Position numbers and translations under genes: made by a program. Of a stretch of DNA of 48,225 nucleotides, positions 1 to 7,987 are shown piece by piece. This stretch comes from a virus: the IMG/VR virus record IMGVR_UViG_3300020034_000027, positions 1 to 48,225 of that record; one strand, 5' to 3'. Position 1 is the first letter of the stretch, and every line of letters starts with the position of its first letter. The notes beneath the pieces are model-generated. The model was not told the origin of the DNA and did not search any database. It saw only the letters and a program-made list of their open reading frames with translations.

Positions 1-139
1 CGGTGGTCGGAAGGTCGTCGACAGCGGCACCACCGTTTGCAGTGGTGTCGATGACCAACGTTCCTTCGACCATCATGATAGACTTCTGAGCAGGACCACC
101 ATAAGTCCATGCCCGAACCCTAGTAAACGCGTTAGCCAT
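1..139 (-). CDS. Small virion protein downstream of capsid gene (5' part; wraps to 47911)
   Basis: The ATG is at 139-137, seven bases after the capsid gene stop, and the frame runs off the left end of the contig. Joining it to the frame at 47911-48225 through the terminal repeat gives a 106-residue protein starting MANAFTRVRAW. It is small, rich in Gly, Ala and Asp, and has no membrane segment or recognisable motif. Its place directly after the major capsid gene, before a terminator, suggests a head decoration or other abundant head protein. That is inference from position only. Bases 1, 3 and 7 differ from the other contig end, so the left copy reads Pro-Thr-Thr where the right copy reads Pro-Ala-Ser. 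Confidence 0.75.
   Translation of the reverse strand, partial: MANAFTRVRAWTYGGPAQKSIMMVEGTLVIDTTANGGAAVDDLPTT
8..133. repeat. Terminal direct repeat, left copy
   Basis: These 126 bases are identical to 48100-48225 in the same orientation. The offset is 48,092, and the late gene order runs through the junction without a break, so this is the overlap of a circular or circularly permuted assembly. A length just under 127 is what a k=127 de Bruijn assembler leaves. A true short terminal repeat cannot be excluded. Confidence 0.93.
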
Positions 140-145
140 TGTCGA

Positions 146-1549
146 TTATTCCTCGATGTAATTCTGAACGTTCTTAATGAGCATGTGGGCCTCGGGCATC
201 CAGAACTCGAGTCCCGCCTCCGTGCGGAACGTATCCTTACGGAAGTCGTCGCCACGATTCTGCTGGTTCTTCAGCAGTGTCGTATCACGGTCCGTAAGCG
301 GGCGATACTTGAGGTGCCAGATGTCCAAGATGAGCACCCAGTACGTCATAATCGGGTCCTCGTTGAACAGCGGGTGGCTGCACAGATTGAACGTCCCGAA
401 AGGCGTAATAATCCGAGTAACCGTGAGGCCATAGACCTTCGCACCAACCTCGACATTGAATGTCGTATTCCGCCGGAACATCTCATTGAAAGCAATGAGT
501 GCACCGCTGCCGAGAAGAATCAACTTCTCGTCGGTCTTGTTGGTGTGATACCGGCCAGTCTTCTCCGCCCACTGGGTAAATTTCTTCACCGAGATGGTGC
601 CGGAAGCGTTCGTGATAATACGCTTCAAATCATCCGTATCAGACGTACTAATCGCCTTGAACGAATAAGGAGCATACGTAACGCCATCTACCGCAATACC
701 AGTCGAGCCAGCATCCCAGAGTTCGAGGAACTCAATGATACCGCTAGACGTGCGAACTGACAAATCTTCCTGCGTAGTATCGAAGGAAGCACGGCTGGTG
801 GTGGAGCGGCGTCCAAACAGCAGCCAGCGTTCCAGACCAGTCATATGGTCAGTAACAGTGTCATGCGCCTTCTCGCGATACGGGCCAGTCTTGTCATACT
901 TCAGACCCATCTTCAGCACAGAGCCGGGGAAGACGAAGTGGTCCTCGAAGATTTGAGTCTGATTCTGAACCGGGAACGGCCGCTTGAAGCCAGTCGCTGT
1001 CTTGCCCGTTCCAGAGGAACCTTCACCATAAGCGGTGCCGATTACCCGGATGACATTGCCAGCAACAAAGTCAGCCGTCGCGAGCGTTGCAGCCCGAATC
1101 AGGCGAACCTTGATGTATCCAAGAAGTGCTTCTGAAGCAACCCCGCGGACGAGACCAATAATCCAGTATTGATGGCTGGTAGAGTCCAGCCGTAGCACCT
1201 GGCCAAGTTTCAAGTCCTTCGTCGAAGCCACCTTTATCCAAAGGTCCAGCGTCACCGCTTTAGCACCAGCGGTAACAATAGTACCATCATCCGCATCACC
1301 CGTCGAGGGCGCATCCAACGTAGTCGGATTTGTTCCTCTCAGTGTGGTCTGCGGAGACTGATAGCGTTTCTCATACCAGATAAAGAGCGAGTCGTTCGTC
1401 TCGTCCTCAGGTATCATTGACAAAATACCAGTCAACGGGCACTTCCCATTGGGGTATGAATGCAGAATCTGACGGCGATGGTTATAAAACCGGTCGCCTT
1501 CAGCCGCGAACTTTGCAGAGGACGGAAGTCCTAGGATTGAATCAGCCAT
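146..1549 (-). CDS. Major capsid protein (N4 gp56-like)
   Basis: A 467-residue protein read leftward, placed after portal and scaffold genes, which is the standard position of a major capsid gene. The N-terminal part has the pattern FIWYEKRYQ around residue 55, which I associate with the N4 gp56 family of HK97-fold capsid proteins. The C-terminal half is rich in beta-type sequence and ends MLIKNVQNYIEE. There is no clear Shine-Dalgarno site; the start follows an A-rich stretch. The next gene starts 6 bases after the stop and a terminator follows two genes later at 47625, so the capsid segment ends its own transcript. Capsid role is strong from synteny; the family name is less certain. Confidence 0.85.
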   Translation of the reverse strand: MADSILGLPSSAKFAAEGDRFYNHRRQILHSYPNGKCPLTGILSMIPEDETNDSLFIWYEKRYQSPQTTLRGTNPTTLDAPSTGDADDGTIVTAGAKAVTLDLWIKVASTKDLKLGQVLRLDSTSHQYWIIGLVRGVASEALLGYIKVRLIRAATLATADFVAGNVIRVIGTAYGEGSSGTGKTATGFKRPFPVQNQTQIFEDHFVFPGSVLKMGLKYDKTGPYREKAHDTVTDHMTGLERWLLFGRRSTTSRASFDTTQEDLSVRTSSGIIEFLELWDAGSTGIAVDGVTYAPYSFKAISTSDTDDLKRIITNASGTISVKKFTQWAEKTGRYHTNKTDEKLILLGSGALIAFNEMFRRNTTFNVEVGAKVYGLTVTRIITPFGTFNLCSHPLFNEDPIMTYWVLILDIWHLKYRPLTDRDTTLLKNQQNRGDDFRKDTFRTEAGLEFWMPEAHMLIKNVQNYIEE

Positions 1550-1562
1550 TTTTAACTATTGC

Positions 1563-2618
1563 TTAGCGGCCAGAATAGATGTCCGCGTCAGCATTATTAG
1601 GTTTACCTTTGCCACTATGTTGATCCCCTCCGCTCCGTCCAGAAGAAGAGAAACGATTCGGGCTGGGGACACCAGACCTACGTTCCTCACCTTCGGCACC
1701 GTGGTTCGCTTGGGGCTTACCAATCTTAATTCCCATCGCTTGCAGTTTCTTGCGAGCAAGAATTGCAACCTCTCGGAAAATTTGTTTTTGTGACTTGCCA
1801 TTACCGTCAACTTCCTCAGCCGCGGCTTTTACAAACAAGTCATACTTCGCCAGGTCCTTATACTCTGTATAGAACGTTTGCTTAGTCCCGTTCAGCTTGC
1901 TCTCGTTGTGATGTTGAATCAGCGGTTCGATAGCCGCCACAAACTCCTTCTCCTTCTTCTTCATCAACATGCTAGCCAACGAGTACGCATTCTTAACGGT
2001 AGCATTTGCAAAGTTCTGCAAAGCCTTCATACGGACCTTAGGGTCCTCGTGTCCGATTTGAGCAACCAAGTCTTCAGTTACTTCCACCGGATTCACCATC
2101 GCCCGAATCTGCTCAGCTGTCAGCGGAGCCTCTTCCCTCTGTTGACGATTGTCTCCACGCTGACCTACGAGAGCAGCGAGGTCCTCAGGAGCTATGCGAA
2201 GAACTGTCTCCTTCGTCTTCTTCTTACCCTTCTTAATCGGGTCACCATTCTCATCAAGTTCTTCCTCTCCTTCCTCACCCTCTTCTACATCTCCATCCTC
2301 ACCTTCCTCGCCTTCGTCTAACTCGTCGGTAAAGTCATCTCCCTCTTCACCTTCTTCTCCTTCCACTTCCAAGTCATCTCCCTCCTCAGGTTCTCCTTCT
2401 GCCTCTTCTTTCTTACCTTTGGCGGGCTTACCTCCCTTGTCTCCTTTGTCTCCTTTGTCAGCCTTATCTCCAGCACCGCGGCCAGGAATCGGTACATAAA
2501 AATTCTCATCTTTACCGGCAGGACTAGAACCGTCGCCAGAGCCAGCGCCAGGTCCGTTACCAGCCAGGTCGACTGGGATACAAAGCATATGAAGTAGGGA
2601 ACTATTCAGCGTAATCAT
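1563..2618 (-). CDS. Scaffolding-type protein with long acidic tract
   Basis: 351 residues. After a short N-terminal stretch come Gly/Asp/Lys repeats (KGDKGDKGG), then from about residue 70 to 135 an almost pure Glu/Asp/Gly tract, then a charged helical region (residues 145-290). The tail, about residues 300-351, is Gly/Ser/Arg-rich. Low-complexity acidic sequence plus helices, located between portal and major capsid genes, is typical of capsid scaffolding proteins, which bind capsid subunits during assembly and leave before packaging. The open frame on the opposite strand at 2194-2499 is only the shadow of the acidic repeats. No protease is seen, so scaffold removal would be by exit or host proteolysis. 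Confidence 0.75.
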   Translation of the reverse strand: MITLNSSLLHMLCIPVDLAGNGPGAGSGDGSSPAGKDENFYVPIPGRGAGDKADKGDKGDKGGKPAKGKKEEAEGEPEEGDDLEVEGEEGEEGDDFTDELDEGEEGEDGDVEEGEEGEEELDENGDPIKKGKKKTKETVLRIAPEDLAALVGQRGDNRQQREEAPLTAEQIRAMVNPVEVTEDLVAQIGHEDPKVRMKALQNFANATVKNAYSLASMLMKKKEKEFVAAIEPLIQHHNESKLNGTKQTFYTEYKDLAKYDLFVKAAAEEVDGNGKSQKQIFREVAILARKKLQAMGIKIGKPQANHGAEGEERRSGVPSPNRFSSSGRSGGDQHSGKGKPNNADADIYSGR

Positions 2619-2619
2619 A

Positions 2620-2871
2620 TTAATCCTTTTCTGTTCTTGTGGTTTTCACGAGATTGTTGATTGTGTTGGGAATTTGGTCAACAAGCTCAAGTAATTTCTT
2701 AGAAGCGCCAAACATCTGTTCGCGCTCGATTTGTTCGGCTAGAGTAGCCGGGATAATAGTAACTGCTTCATTCCTGATAGCGTTACCTTGACCCTTCAAA
2801 TACTCAAATAGCCACCTTCCAAACTGGGCATTCATCCCAGACTGAAGTTCGATTGCTTCTCTGTTAGTCAT
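2620..2871 (-). CDS. Small hypothetical protein between portal and scaffold
   Basis: 83 residues starting MTNREAIELQSG, largely helical and charged, with no membrane segment. Its ATGA start overlaps the portal stop by 4 bases, which points to translational coupling, and the scaffold gene starts one base after its stop. The conserved head-gene position suggests an assembly accessory protein. No family recognised. Confidence 0.75.
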   Translation of the reverse strand: MTNREAIELQSGMNAQFGRWLFEYLKGQGNAIRNEAVTIIPATLAEQIEREQMFGASKKLLELVDQIPNTINNLVKTTRTEKD

Positions 2872-4835
2872 TGTATCAGTCCCTTCAAAACTCCCTCGCC
2901 AGTCATATCAACAGGTTCAGCCCCTTGTCCAGCCAGGTCAGCCGCTACCTGATTTGGTACGACTTTTGGCGTTGGAGGTATTGCTGGACCAGGCGGTCCA
3001 AGGGGCTTCAAATCAAAGTCACGTAGATTCTTAATATTATACAACCGAGCGATGTGGTCGAGCAGTTTACTCGGGTCCTTATTCAACAGCGTCAGCGTAT
3101 TGGGATTCTGCACGAGCACTCCAAAAAGCTCCTGCAACACCCCAGCCTGAAACTGTCTATCCGTCGGCAGAGTCGCGTCATACGGGACAAAATCATACCC
3201 ACCAGCCAACTTCGCCGGGTCTGCAAAAATCGCCCCCTCGAACGGTGAATCCAACGAAGCAGCACCTACGATATTCTCATACACTTCTTTCGTTCGCCAC
3301 TGTCTCGTATTTGAAAGAATTTGTCTTCCAAGTGGCTCAATGCCCTGTAACCATGCAAGTGTAGCGTGCATCTTAAGCCGTGCAGCTGCACCAGCATTGA
3401 CGTTCCTAGCCTCCGTTGCAGACCGGCGACCAGCAGAATATTGTCCGAGCGCATTTTCATTCACTCCTGTTATGGTTTGAACTAGTGACATCAACATCCC
3501 CATGTCAGTCACATGTTGACTTGTCACATCATGCATGTCCAACTGCTTGATAACTCGGTTAATATCCCCTTGTCCACCAATGGTCCTGATGGTCATACTA
3601 CCATCCGTAATATCGTCCATCTGAACCTTGCTCGGGTCTACAATGAACCGGTTAGCGATAATTTTCTTAACATTCACAATGTGAGAGTTAAGAAAGAAAG
3701 TGGTAATATTCTGCAATTCACTAATCGTATCTGCCAGGCCAGGGTTGAAAAAAGAATCGTGGTCAGGTGAGAACTCGAACATCTCATGGCAGAATCGTCC
3801 ATGTAGATATCCCTTATTCTCAAACCTAATAACCTTCTGGTCATTCCCCAAAGTAATCAGCCACTTAATCGGCTTAGTCCCACTACCAAACTTAGCTCCG
3901 AACATCTCAGTAGCATTCTTCTCGGACAGAGAGACCTCCATCTCAGTCCGGATAATCTTATCAGACTTTGTATTATCCTTATCAGTAATGCCATCATTAA
4001 TCCCACCGTCATCATTAAATGGTCCGCTAACCCGCCGGGAACGCTCTTTATACAACTCCTTCCCCATCGTCCTCGGAATCTTATCCGTTCCCCAGTAAAT
4101 CTCACCCTCTTTCGCTTCTAGTGAGGACAAAGCTACTTCTTCCTCCGTTGCTACGAACATTCCATCTTGAAAGTTGGCCAGATTTACCGAAGGGTCAGGA
4201 TAGAAAGCGTAAGGAGAGATATTCGTAATCTTACTGCCCTGATACGATAGCACCTCCTGTACCGCTTCCTCTGTCTTCATCGGCACCTTCTTCCCAAAGA
4301 GTGAACCAAACATACTCCCAATGTTATAATCAGGAGTCTGACTAGCCACCCTCATCTTCACAAAGTCTTCCATCCACTCCACGCGGACAATGCCAATCCC
4401 ATGCTTGAGAGAATCGAGCAGCCAGTAATAAAGCTTGAGAATAAACTGCTGCTTCTCTAACTGGTAACTAAGGTCAGTAGTAACCGCGAAACTATTCCTC
4501 TCATCCTCCGGTCCATTCCCTCTCAACTCCAGCATGTTATCCCTCTGCGTATACGTTGAGAGAATAAAGCTAATGGCAGTCTGAATCTGCGCATACGTAA
4601 GCGGAACAATTACCTTCGGTGGCTCGCCGTCTTTCATCGAATCCGCATCGTCCTTGTCCAAAATCCTATACCCTCGGTAAATATACGAATTAGCGTCCCA
4701 CCCAGCATGATACTGGTTCATCTTATTAGCCGACGCTTTCATCCACTTCCTCGTCGACTCTACCACTTTCCGCTGGAACTCGCTGCTTTCAGAGTCCTGC
4801 TCCTGGAGCATACGATTGATTTTCTCTTGATTCAT
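2868..4835 (-). CDS. Portal protein
   Basis: 655 residues, the size usual for podovirus portals. The N-terminal half is helical and charged (QRKVVESTRKWMKASANKMN, then a YRGYRILD region). The middle has the alternating strands and helices of portal wing and stem. The C-terminal third ends in a Pro/Gly-rich tail (GPPGPAIPPTPK) that probably lies outside the crown. It is encoded upstream of scaffold and capsid and downstream of terminase with only virion-type genes between, as expected for the dodecameric ring through which DNA is packaged and ejected. No single diagnostic motif exists, so the call rests on size, composition and synteny. Confidence 0.8.
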   Translation of the reverse strand: MNQEKINRMLQEQDSESSEFQRKVVESTRKWMKASANKMNQYHAGWDANSYIYRGYRILDKDDADSMKDGEPPKVIVPLTYAQIQTAISFILSTYTQRDNMLELRGNGPEDERNSFAVTTDLSYQLEKQQFILKLYYWLLDSLKHGIGIVRVEWMEDFVKMRVASQTPDYNIGSMFGSLFGKKVPMKTEEAVQEVLSYQGSKITNISPYAFYPDPSVNLANFQDGMFVATEEEVALSSLEAKEGEIYWGTDKIPRTMGKELYKERSRRVSGPFNDDGGINDGITDKDNTKSDKIIRTEMEVSLSEKNATEMFGAKFGSGTKPIKWLITLGNDQKVIRFENKGYLHGRFCHEMFEFSPDHDSFFNPGLADTISELQNITTFFLNSHIVNVKKIIANRFIVDPSKVQMDDITDGSMTIRTIGGQGDINRVIKQLDMHDVTSQHVTDMGMLMSLVQTITGVNENALGQYSAGRRSATEARNVNAGAAARLKMHATLAWLQGIEPLGRQILSNTRQWRTKEVYENIVGAASLDSPFEGAIFADPAKLAGGYDFVPYDATLPTDRQFQAGVLQELFGVLVQNPNTLTLLNKDPSKLLDHIARLYNIKNLRDFDLKPLGPPGPAIPPTPKVVPNQVAADLAGQGAEPVDMTGEGVLKGLIQ

Positions 4836-4838
4836 AAG

Positions 4839-5186
4839 TTAGCAGACGACAGTAGGTGGAACTCGAGTTGGTAAATAGTAAGGGAACTTAAATCCTAACT
4901 TCTTGCACAAAAAGACGTTATAGCCTCCCACTCGCGAGGTGCCGTATTTCCTAGAGTATTCGACCCAAACGGCGAATTCATCTTTCTCAGATGTTGCTGG
5001 CCGCATCTCAAGTAAGCGCCGAGGTTTATTTGCTCTAGTAAAAGCGGACCCTTCTCCAGCGAAGTGGGAGATAAGACGGTGGTGTAAAAATCGGCTGAAC
5101 CCAACATAATACGTCCCTCTTTCGCAGGCGAGGACGTAGACCCAGAACGTCGTCTCCTTGAGTCGTTTTGCGGTAGCGAGGAGCAC
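4839..5186 (-). CDS. GIY-YIG nuclease domain protein
   Basis: 115 residues. Residues 14-30 carry the family signature in the form WVYVLACERGTYYVGFS (VYVL then YYVG), followed by basic residues and H/F positions of the small UvrC/YhbQ-type GIY-YIG fold. A catalytic glutamate would be the one in EFAVWVEYSRKYG. The start chosen is GTG at 5186, inside palindrome 5184-5208. These domains cut DNA as homing or repair nucleases. As a free-standing gene inside a head operon it may be a homing endonuclease cargo or a packaging-related nuclease; the latter is inference. Confidence 0.75.
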   Translation of the reverse strand: MLLATAKRLKETTFWVYVLACERGTYYVGFSRFLHHRLISHFAGEGSAFTRANKPRRLLEMRPATSEKDEFAVWVEYSRKYGTSRVGGYNVFLCKKLGFKFPYYLPTRVPPTVVC

Positions 5187-5208
5187 ATTATTAAAATTTG
5201 ATAAAGTT
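5184..5208. promoter_or_regulatory. 25-bp palindrome, copy 1
   Basis: Matches the repeated element with arms AACTTTAT and ATAAAGTT around a 9-bp centre YAAAWTTTR. The left arm here is CACATTAT. It fills the gap between the response-regulator stop codon (5208) and the GTG start (5186) of the GIY-YIG gene. Confidence 0.85.
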
Positions 5209-5654
5209 CAATGAGGCGTTATCGGATTAATACCTAACACTCTCAACAACTTAAACAATCCCTTCAAAGTCGGTGTCGATGGCTTAATCGCGAAGACTAC
5301 AAGGCCAAACAAACTAGCCTCTTCAATAATCTGTGGAGTAACTAAACCCGAGAAAACCACTACTGGGGTATCTGGACGATACCTACTAATTGCTTTCATT
5401 ACCTCTTTACCTCCCACCATCGGTAAGTTATAATCAAGTATCACCAAATCAAATTTCCAGTTAATATCCATCACTCTATCCACTGCTTCCTTACCATCCT
5501 TCGCTACTGCTGGCACACAATTGTAACCAGTCATCACCGTAGTGAGCAGATTCGCAAACAAGAGGTCATCCTCCACTATAAGTATCTCCCTCGGTTTGGA
5601 AACCAGCTTCAACCACTCCGCGTGAGGGTCTCTGATTTGTTTTACTTCTTCCAT
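5208..5654 (-). CDS. Receiver-only response regulator (CheY-like)
   Basis: 148 residues from an ATG that overlaps the upstream stop. The frame extends further upstream, but the overlap and loss of similarity argue against a longer start. A complete receiver domain spans about residues 22-140: acidic pocket E28-D29-D30 (ILIVEDD), phosphoacceptor D74 (VILDYNLP), Ser102 (VVVFSG) in the conserved Thr/Ser position, and K124-P125 (FAIKPS). There is no output domain. Host receivers of this kind signal through phosphorylation by histidine kinases. Inside a phage late operon this protein could tap, drain or mimic a host two-component pathway; that role is inference. Confidence 0.88.
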   Translation of the reverse strand: MEEVKQIRDPHAEWLKLVSKPREILIVEDDLLFANLLTTVMTGYNCVPAVAKDGKEAVDRVMDINWKFDLVILDYNLPMVGGKEVMKAISRYRPDTPVVVFSGLVTPQIIEEASLFGLVVFAIKPSTPTLKGLFKLLRVLGINPITPH

Positions 5655-5971
5655 AACTCTACAACTTTCACTATAAATGCTCCCCCAGCCGCTGTCCCTA
5701 CCCAAATAAAAAACTTCAGAGGTATACCAAATATAGTTTTTCTAGTCGACTCAATTAACTTCTCATGCTCTACGCTAATATTATGTACAATAATAACCTT
5801 CTCAGCCAACCACCGGGTCTCTTTCCTCAAAATCGAAATGTCTTTCCTCAACCCCGTCAGCGTCAGCGCCATTAACCTAGTCGGCTCATCCAGTTTCGAC
5901 AACGTAAACGGGTCTATGTCCGGTACATCAGCTTGAAAGTCAGGCATTGCTTGTAACTCTTTTAATTCCAT
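5642..5971 (-). CDS. Small protein with coiled coil and C-terminal membrane segment
   Basis: 109 residues. Residues 25-85 are charged and helical, probably coiled coil. Residues about 87-104 (PLKFFIWVGTAAGGAFIVKVV) form one membrane segment, with a short basic cytoplasmic-type end (ELWKK). The gene overlaps the response regulator start by 13 bases and follows the lipoprotein gene by 10 bases. Such proteins in late operons are often annotated as holin- or spanin-associated, but nothing here proves a lysis role. Confidence 0.75.
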   Translation of the reverse strand: MELKELQAMPDFQADVPDIDPFTLSKLDEPTRLMALTLTGLRKDISILRKETRWLAEKVIIVHNISVEHEKLIESTRKTIFGIPLKFFIWVGTAAGGAFIVKVVELWKK

Positions 5972-5981
5972 TTGTGACCAT

Positions 5982-6248
5982 TTACTTAGGTGGGGGTTCG
6001 TAACCTCGTAAAGATATCTTAATCAAAGGTATCCAGGCGTTACTGTGAGTAATTTCCAAGTCACCAGAAGTAATCTGGTCACCACTCTTAACTACATTAG
6101 TACCCTTAACAACAGTACTACTAAACTTTCCGGTCACTGTCGCATCAACTGTCTTCCAACTTCCGTTGGGAATAGCGTTAGCCAGGTCCATCTGGATGGA
6201 AGCACATCCAGACAGACCAAGCAGGCAAAGTAGAAGCAAAGCTCTCAC
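5982..6248 (-). CDS. Small predicted lipoprotein
   Basis: 88 residues from a GTG start at 6248, one base after the upstream stop, with an AAGAAAGAG ribosome site inside the end of the previous gene. The N-terminus MRALLLLCLLGLSGCAS is a lipoprotein signal with lipobox LSGC, so Cys15 would become the lipidated residue. The mature part is a short beta-rich domain ending in a Pro-rich YEPPPK tail. A longer frame extends to 6329 but would bury the signal. It may be an outer spanin-like or superinfection-exclusion lipoprotein. Neither is supported beyond the signal and its location next to a secreted Ig-like protein. Confidence 0.8.
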   Translation of the reverse strand: MRALLLLCLLGLSGCASIQMDLANAIPNGSWKTVDATVTGKFSSTVVKGTNVVKSGDQITSGDLEITHSNAWIPLIKISLRGYEPPPK

Positions 6249-6249
6249 G

Positions 6250-6648
6250 TTACTCTTTCTTAGTTGTGAATGGAACGGGAGCGCCAGTCCCCGAAGTGGC
6301 CAGCGGTGGTCGTGACTGGTCCTGCACAACCACGTTAACCGTCACCGTAATCGAGACCTTATTCGGCGAAGTCTGCAATGACATCACATACTGGGGGCTA
6401 GTCGCTGACCCAATAGTATTAGTAGCCTTAACCGAGTAGCTTCCAATCGTCTCAGGCCCCGTCGTCAACGTGAGAGTTGCCCCATCAGCTACCTTAACAG
6501 AATCCTTAAACCACTGAAAAGTGGGAGCAGGGTTACCGTCGGAGGTTGCTGTCAACGTAATGCTCGTCCCCGGTGGGAAACTCTCCCCAGGCGGCTGTGC
6601 GAACACAGAGGCAGTTAAAAAAACCAGACCAATTATTAGTTTCTTCAT
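6250..6648 (-). CDS. Secreted immunoglobulin-like domain protein
   Basis: 132 residues beginning with a classical signal peptide, MKKLIIGLVFLTASVFA, cleaved probably after FA. Residues 25-95 match an I-set/Ig fold: PPGTSITLTA, then FQWFKDSVKV with the core Trp, then GSYSVKATNTIGSA with the Tyr motif. The ATG at 6648 is preferred over GTG 6660 because it places the signal peptide at the N-terminus and has AAGGAG 11 bases upstream. Ig domains on phages usually sit on virions and bind carbohydrate. One with its own export signal, followed by a lipoprotein gene, may instead act in the infected cell envelope. Confidence 0.8.
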   Translation of the reverse strand: MKKLIIGLVFLTASVFAQPPGESFPPGTSITLTATSDGNPAPTFQWFKDSVKVADGATLTLTTGPETIGSYSVKATNTIGSATSPQYVMSLQTSPNKVSITVTVNVVVQDQSRPPLATSGTGAPVPFTTKKE

Positions 6649-6652
6649 AAAA

Positions 6653-7588
6653 TTAAACACTCCTTCCGAGCGCAGCTTGCAAAGTTTGAACTCTATTCTT
6701 GAGTAGTAAATACCTAGACTCTAACCCTCCAAGTGAAACAATCCCAAAGAACGAATTGAAGTGGCTAGAGGAATAACCAACCACTCCTTCTTGGTTATAC
6801 CCCATGAAATAAACTTCATTCGTTGAACAGTTATCGTTAATACACAAAGTACCGTTTCTATATTCACCACGTTGACCCATAGACACAAAACTGTATGGAG
6901 CTTCCAGTGGGTCGCCTCCAGAGAAAATTGTCCTAGACCTTGACAGATAGAGAAAGCCTAACGGGTCAAAAACAGGATACCCCTCAGCAACTCCAATGAA
7001 AGCGTAGTCCTCTACGTTAGAATCGCCTTCCTGCACGTAAATCTTCCCATCGCCATAGAAGGCAGCAAAGTCAATATCCAGTGCACCATCAAAGCAACCA
7101 TGAGACCAAACGTCAGTCGGAACGAAAGCGTTCCTGTCATAGATAACAAGACCGTGTTCAGCCGGGTCTAAATCAGACCCAAGTACTCCCGAGCCCAACG
7201 CAGTATTAGTCCCCAGTCCTTTCCACCCAGTCGCCTGTGCGTACGTAGGCGCTCCCTTCTTACTATAACTCCAGGAATGTCCACTTGAGAATCTCTTACC
7301 CTTAATCAGCCCAGCAGTCTCATTACTGCCAAGAGCGGGACAGAAATCAAGCATGTCATTCCAATTCCCATCAGTCTTACACCCCAAGACAAACTCATTA
7401 TACGCTGTCTGTGCCTCAGCGCTAATCGTCGCACCAGCTCCGGTAATTCTATCAAAGTAATCCTGAGCCTCCGAGTCAACTTCGACTTCACCGACCGCAG
7501 AGTCAGCAAGCAGAGCAATCCGCTTGCTGACTCCATTCGTCCTTTCAAACAGGCACCTTTGCCCGCCGCTGTTGATAACGAATCTCAC
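6653..7588 (-). CDS. Virion-associated or adhesion-type protein, unknown family
   Basis: 311 residues from a GTG that overlaps the previous stop. Residues 40-90 hold a compact segment (DYFDRITGAGATISAEAQTA, then NEFVLGCKTDGNW) that I recognise as recurring in phage tail and receptor-interaction proteins. The rest is Gly-, Tyr- and Phe-rich beta sequence with repeated YGDGKIY and FMGYNQEG-type strands. It is probably a tail or surface protein. Confidence 0.7.
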   Translation of the reverse strand: MRFVINSGGQRCLFERTNGVSKRIALLADSAVGEVEVDSEAQDYFDRITGAGATISAEAQTAYNEFVLGCKTDGNWNDMLDFCPALGSNETAGLIKGKRFSSGHSWSYSKKGAPTYAQATGWKGLGTNTALGSGVLGSDLDPAEHGLVIYDRNAFVPTDVWSHGCFDGALDIDFAAFYGDGKIYVQEGDSNVEDYAFIGVAEGYPVFDPLGFLYLSRSRTIFSGGDPLEAPYSFVSMGQRGEYRNGTLCINDNCSTNEVYFMGYNQEGVVGYSSSHFNSFFGIVSLGGLESRYLLLKNRVQTLQAALGRSV

Positions 7589-7986
7589 GGTTCAACAACG
7601 TAAATCGAGAGTGCCGCAGCCACCCCCATGTTAGGAATCTCACACCAGATGTACAAATAAGTTCCTATGCAAGAGAATAAATCGGACATTTTCGCTTTAT
7701 CGTCAAGCGGAGCAGGGCCAGGCACCAGAGACATTTTCTTCGCGCTCTGCCGGAGTAGTGCGGGAGCAGCAGCCGCCGCTACTGAGAGCGTCGACACTGC
7801 CCACCAAATCTCCAACCCTTGTCTCTCATCTTGCCTGACCCCATCTCCGTTAACAACCCGGGCTTCAATAACAGCTGCCGTTGTGCCCGCCGTGAGTGTC
7901 GTCTTCGTTGGGAACTTGTCGCTCCCTACGTTAGAGCCAGTCCCAACGGACTGAGCATTATTAGCAGTTGTTACTGTGTTAGCCAT
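7585..7986 (-). CDS. Small structural-type protein
   Basis: 133 residues, MANTVTTANNAQ start, Ala/Thr-rich with alternating small hydrophobic strands and no membrane segment. It sits in a tightly packed late gene row (4-base overlap with the next gene) between terminase and tail-like genes. Probably a minor virion protein. Confidence 0.7.
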   Translation of the reverse strand: MANTVTTANNAQSVGTGSNVGSDKFPTKTTLTAGTTAAVIEARVVNGDGVRQDERQGLEIWWAVSTLSVAAAAAPALLRQSAKKMSLVPGPAPLDDKAKMSDLFSCIGTYLYIWCEIPNMGVAAALSIYVVEP

Positions 7987-7987
7987 G

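Noticed and set aside
2194-2499. Plus-strand frame rich in Ser and Pro
   Set aside because: It is the complement of the acidic Glu/Asp tract of the scaffold gene; low-complexity shadow.
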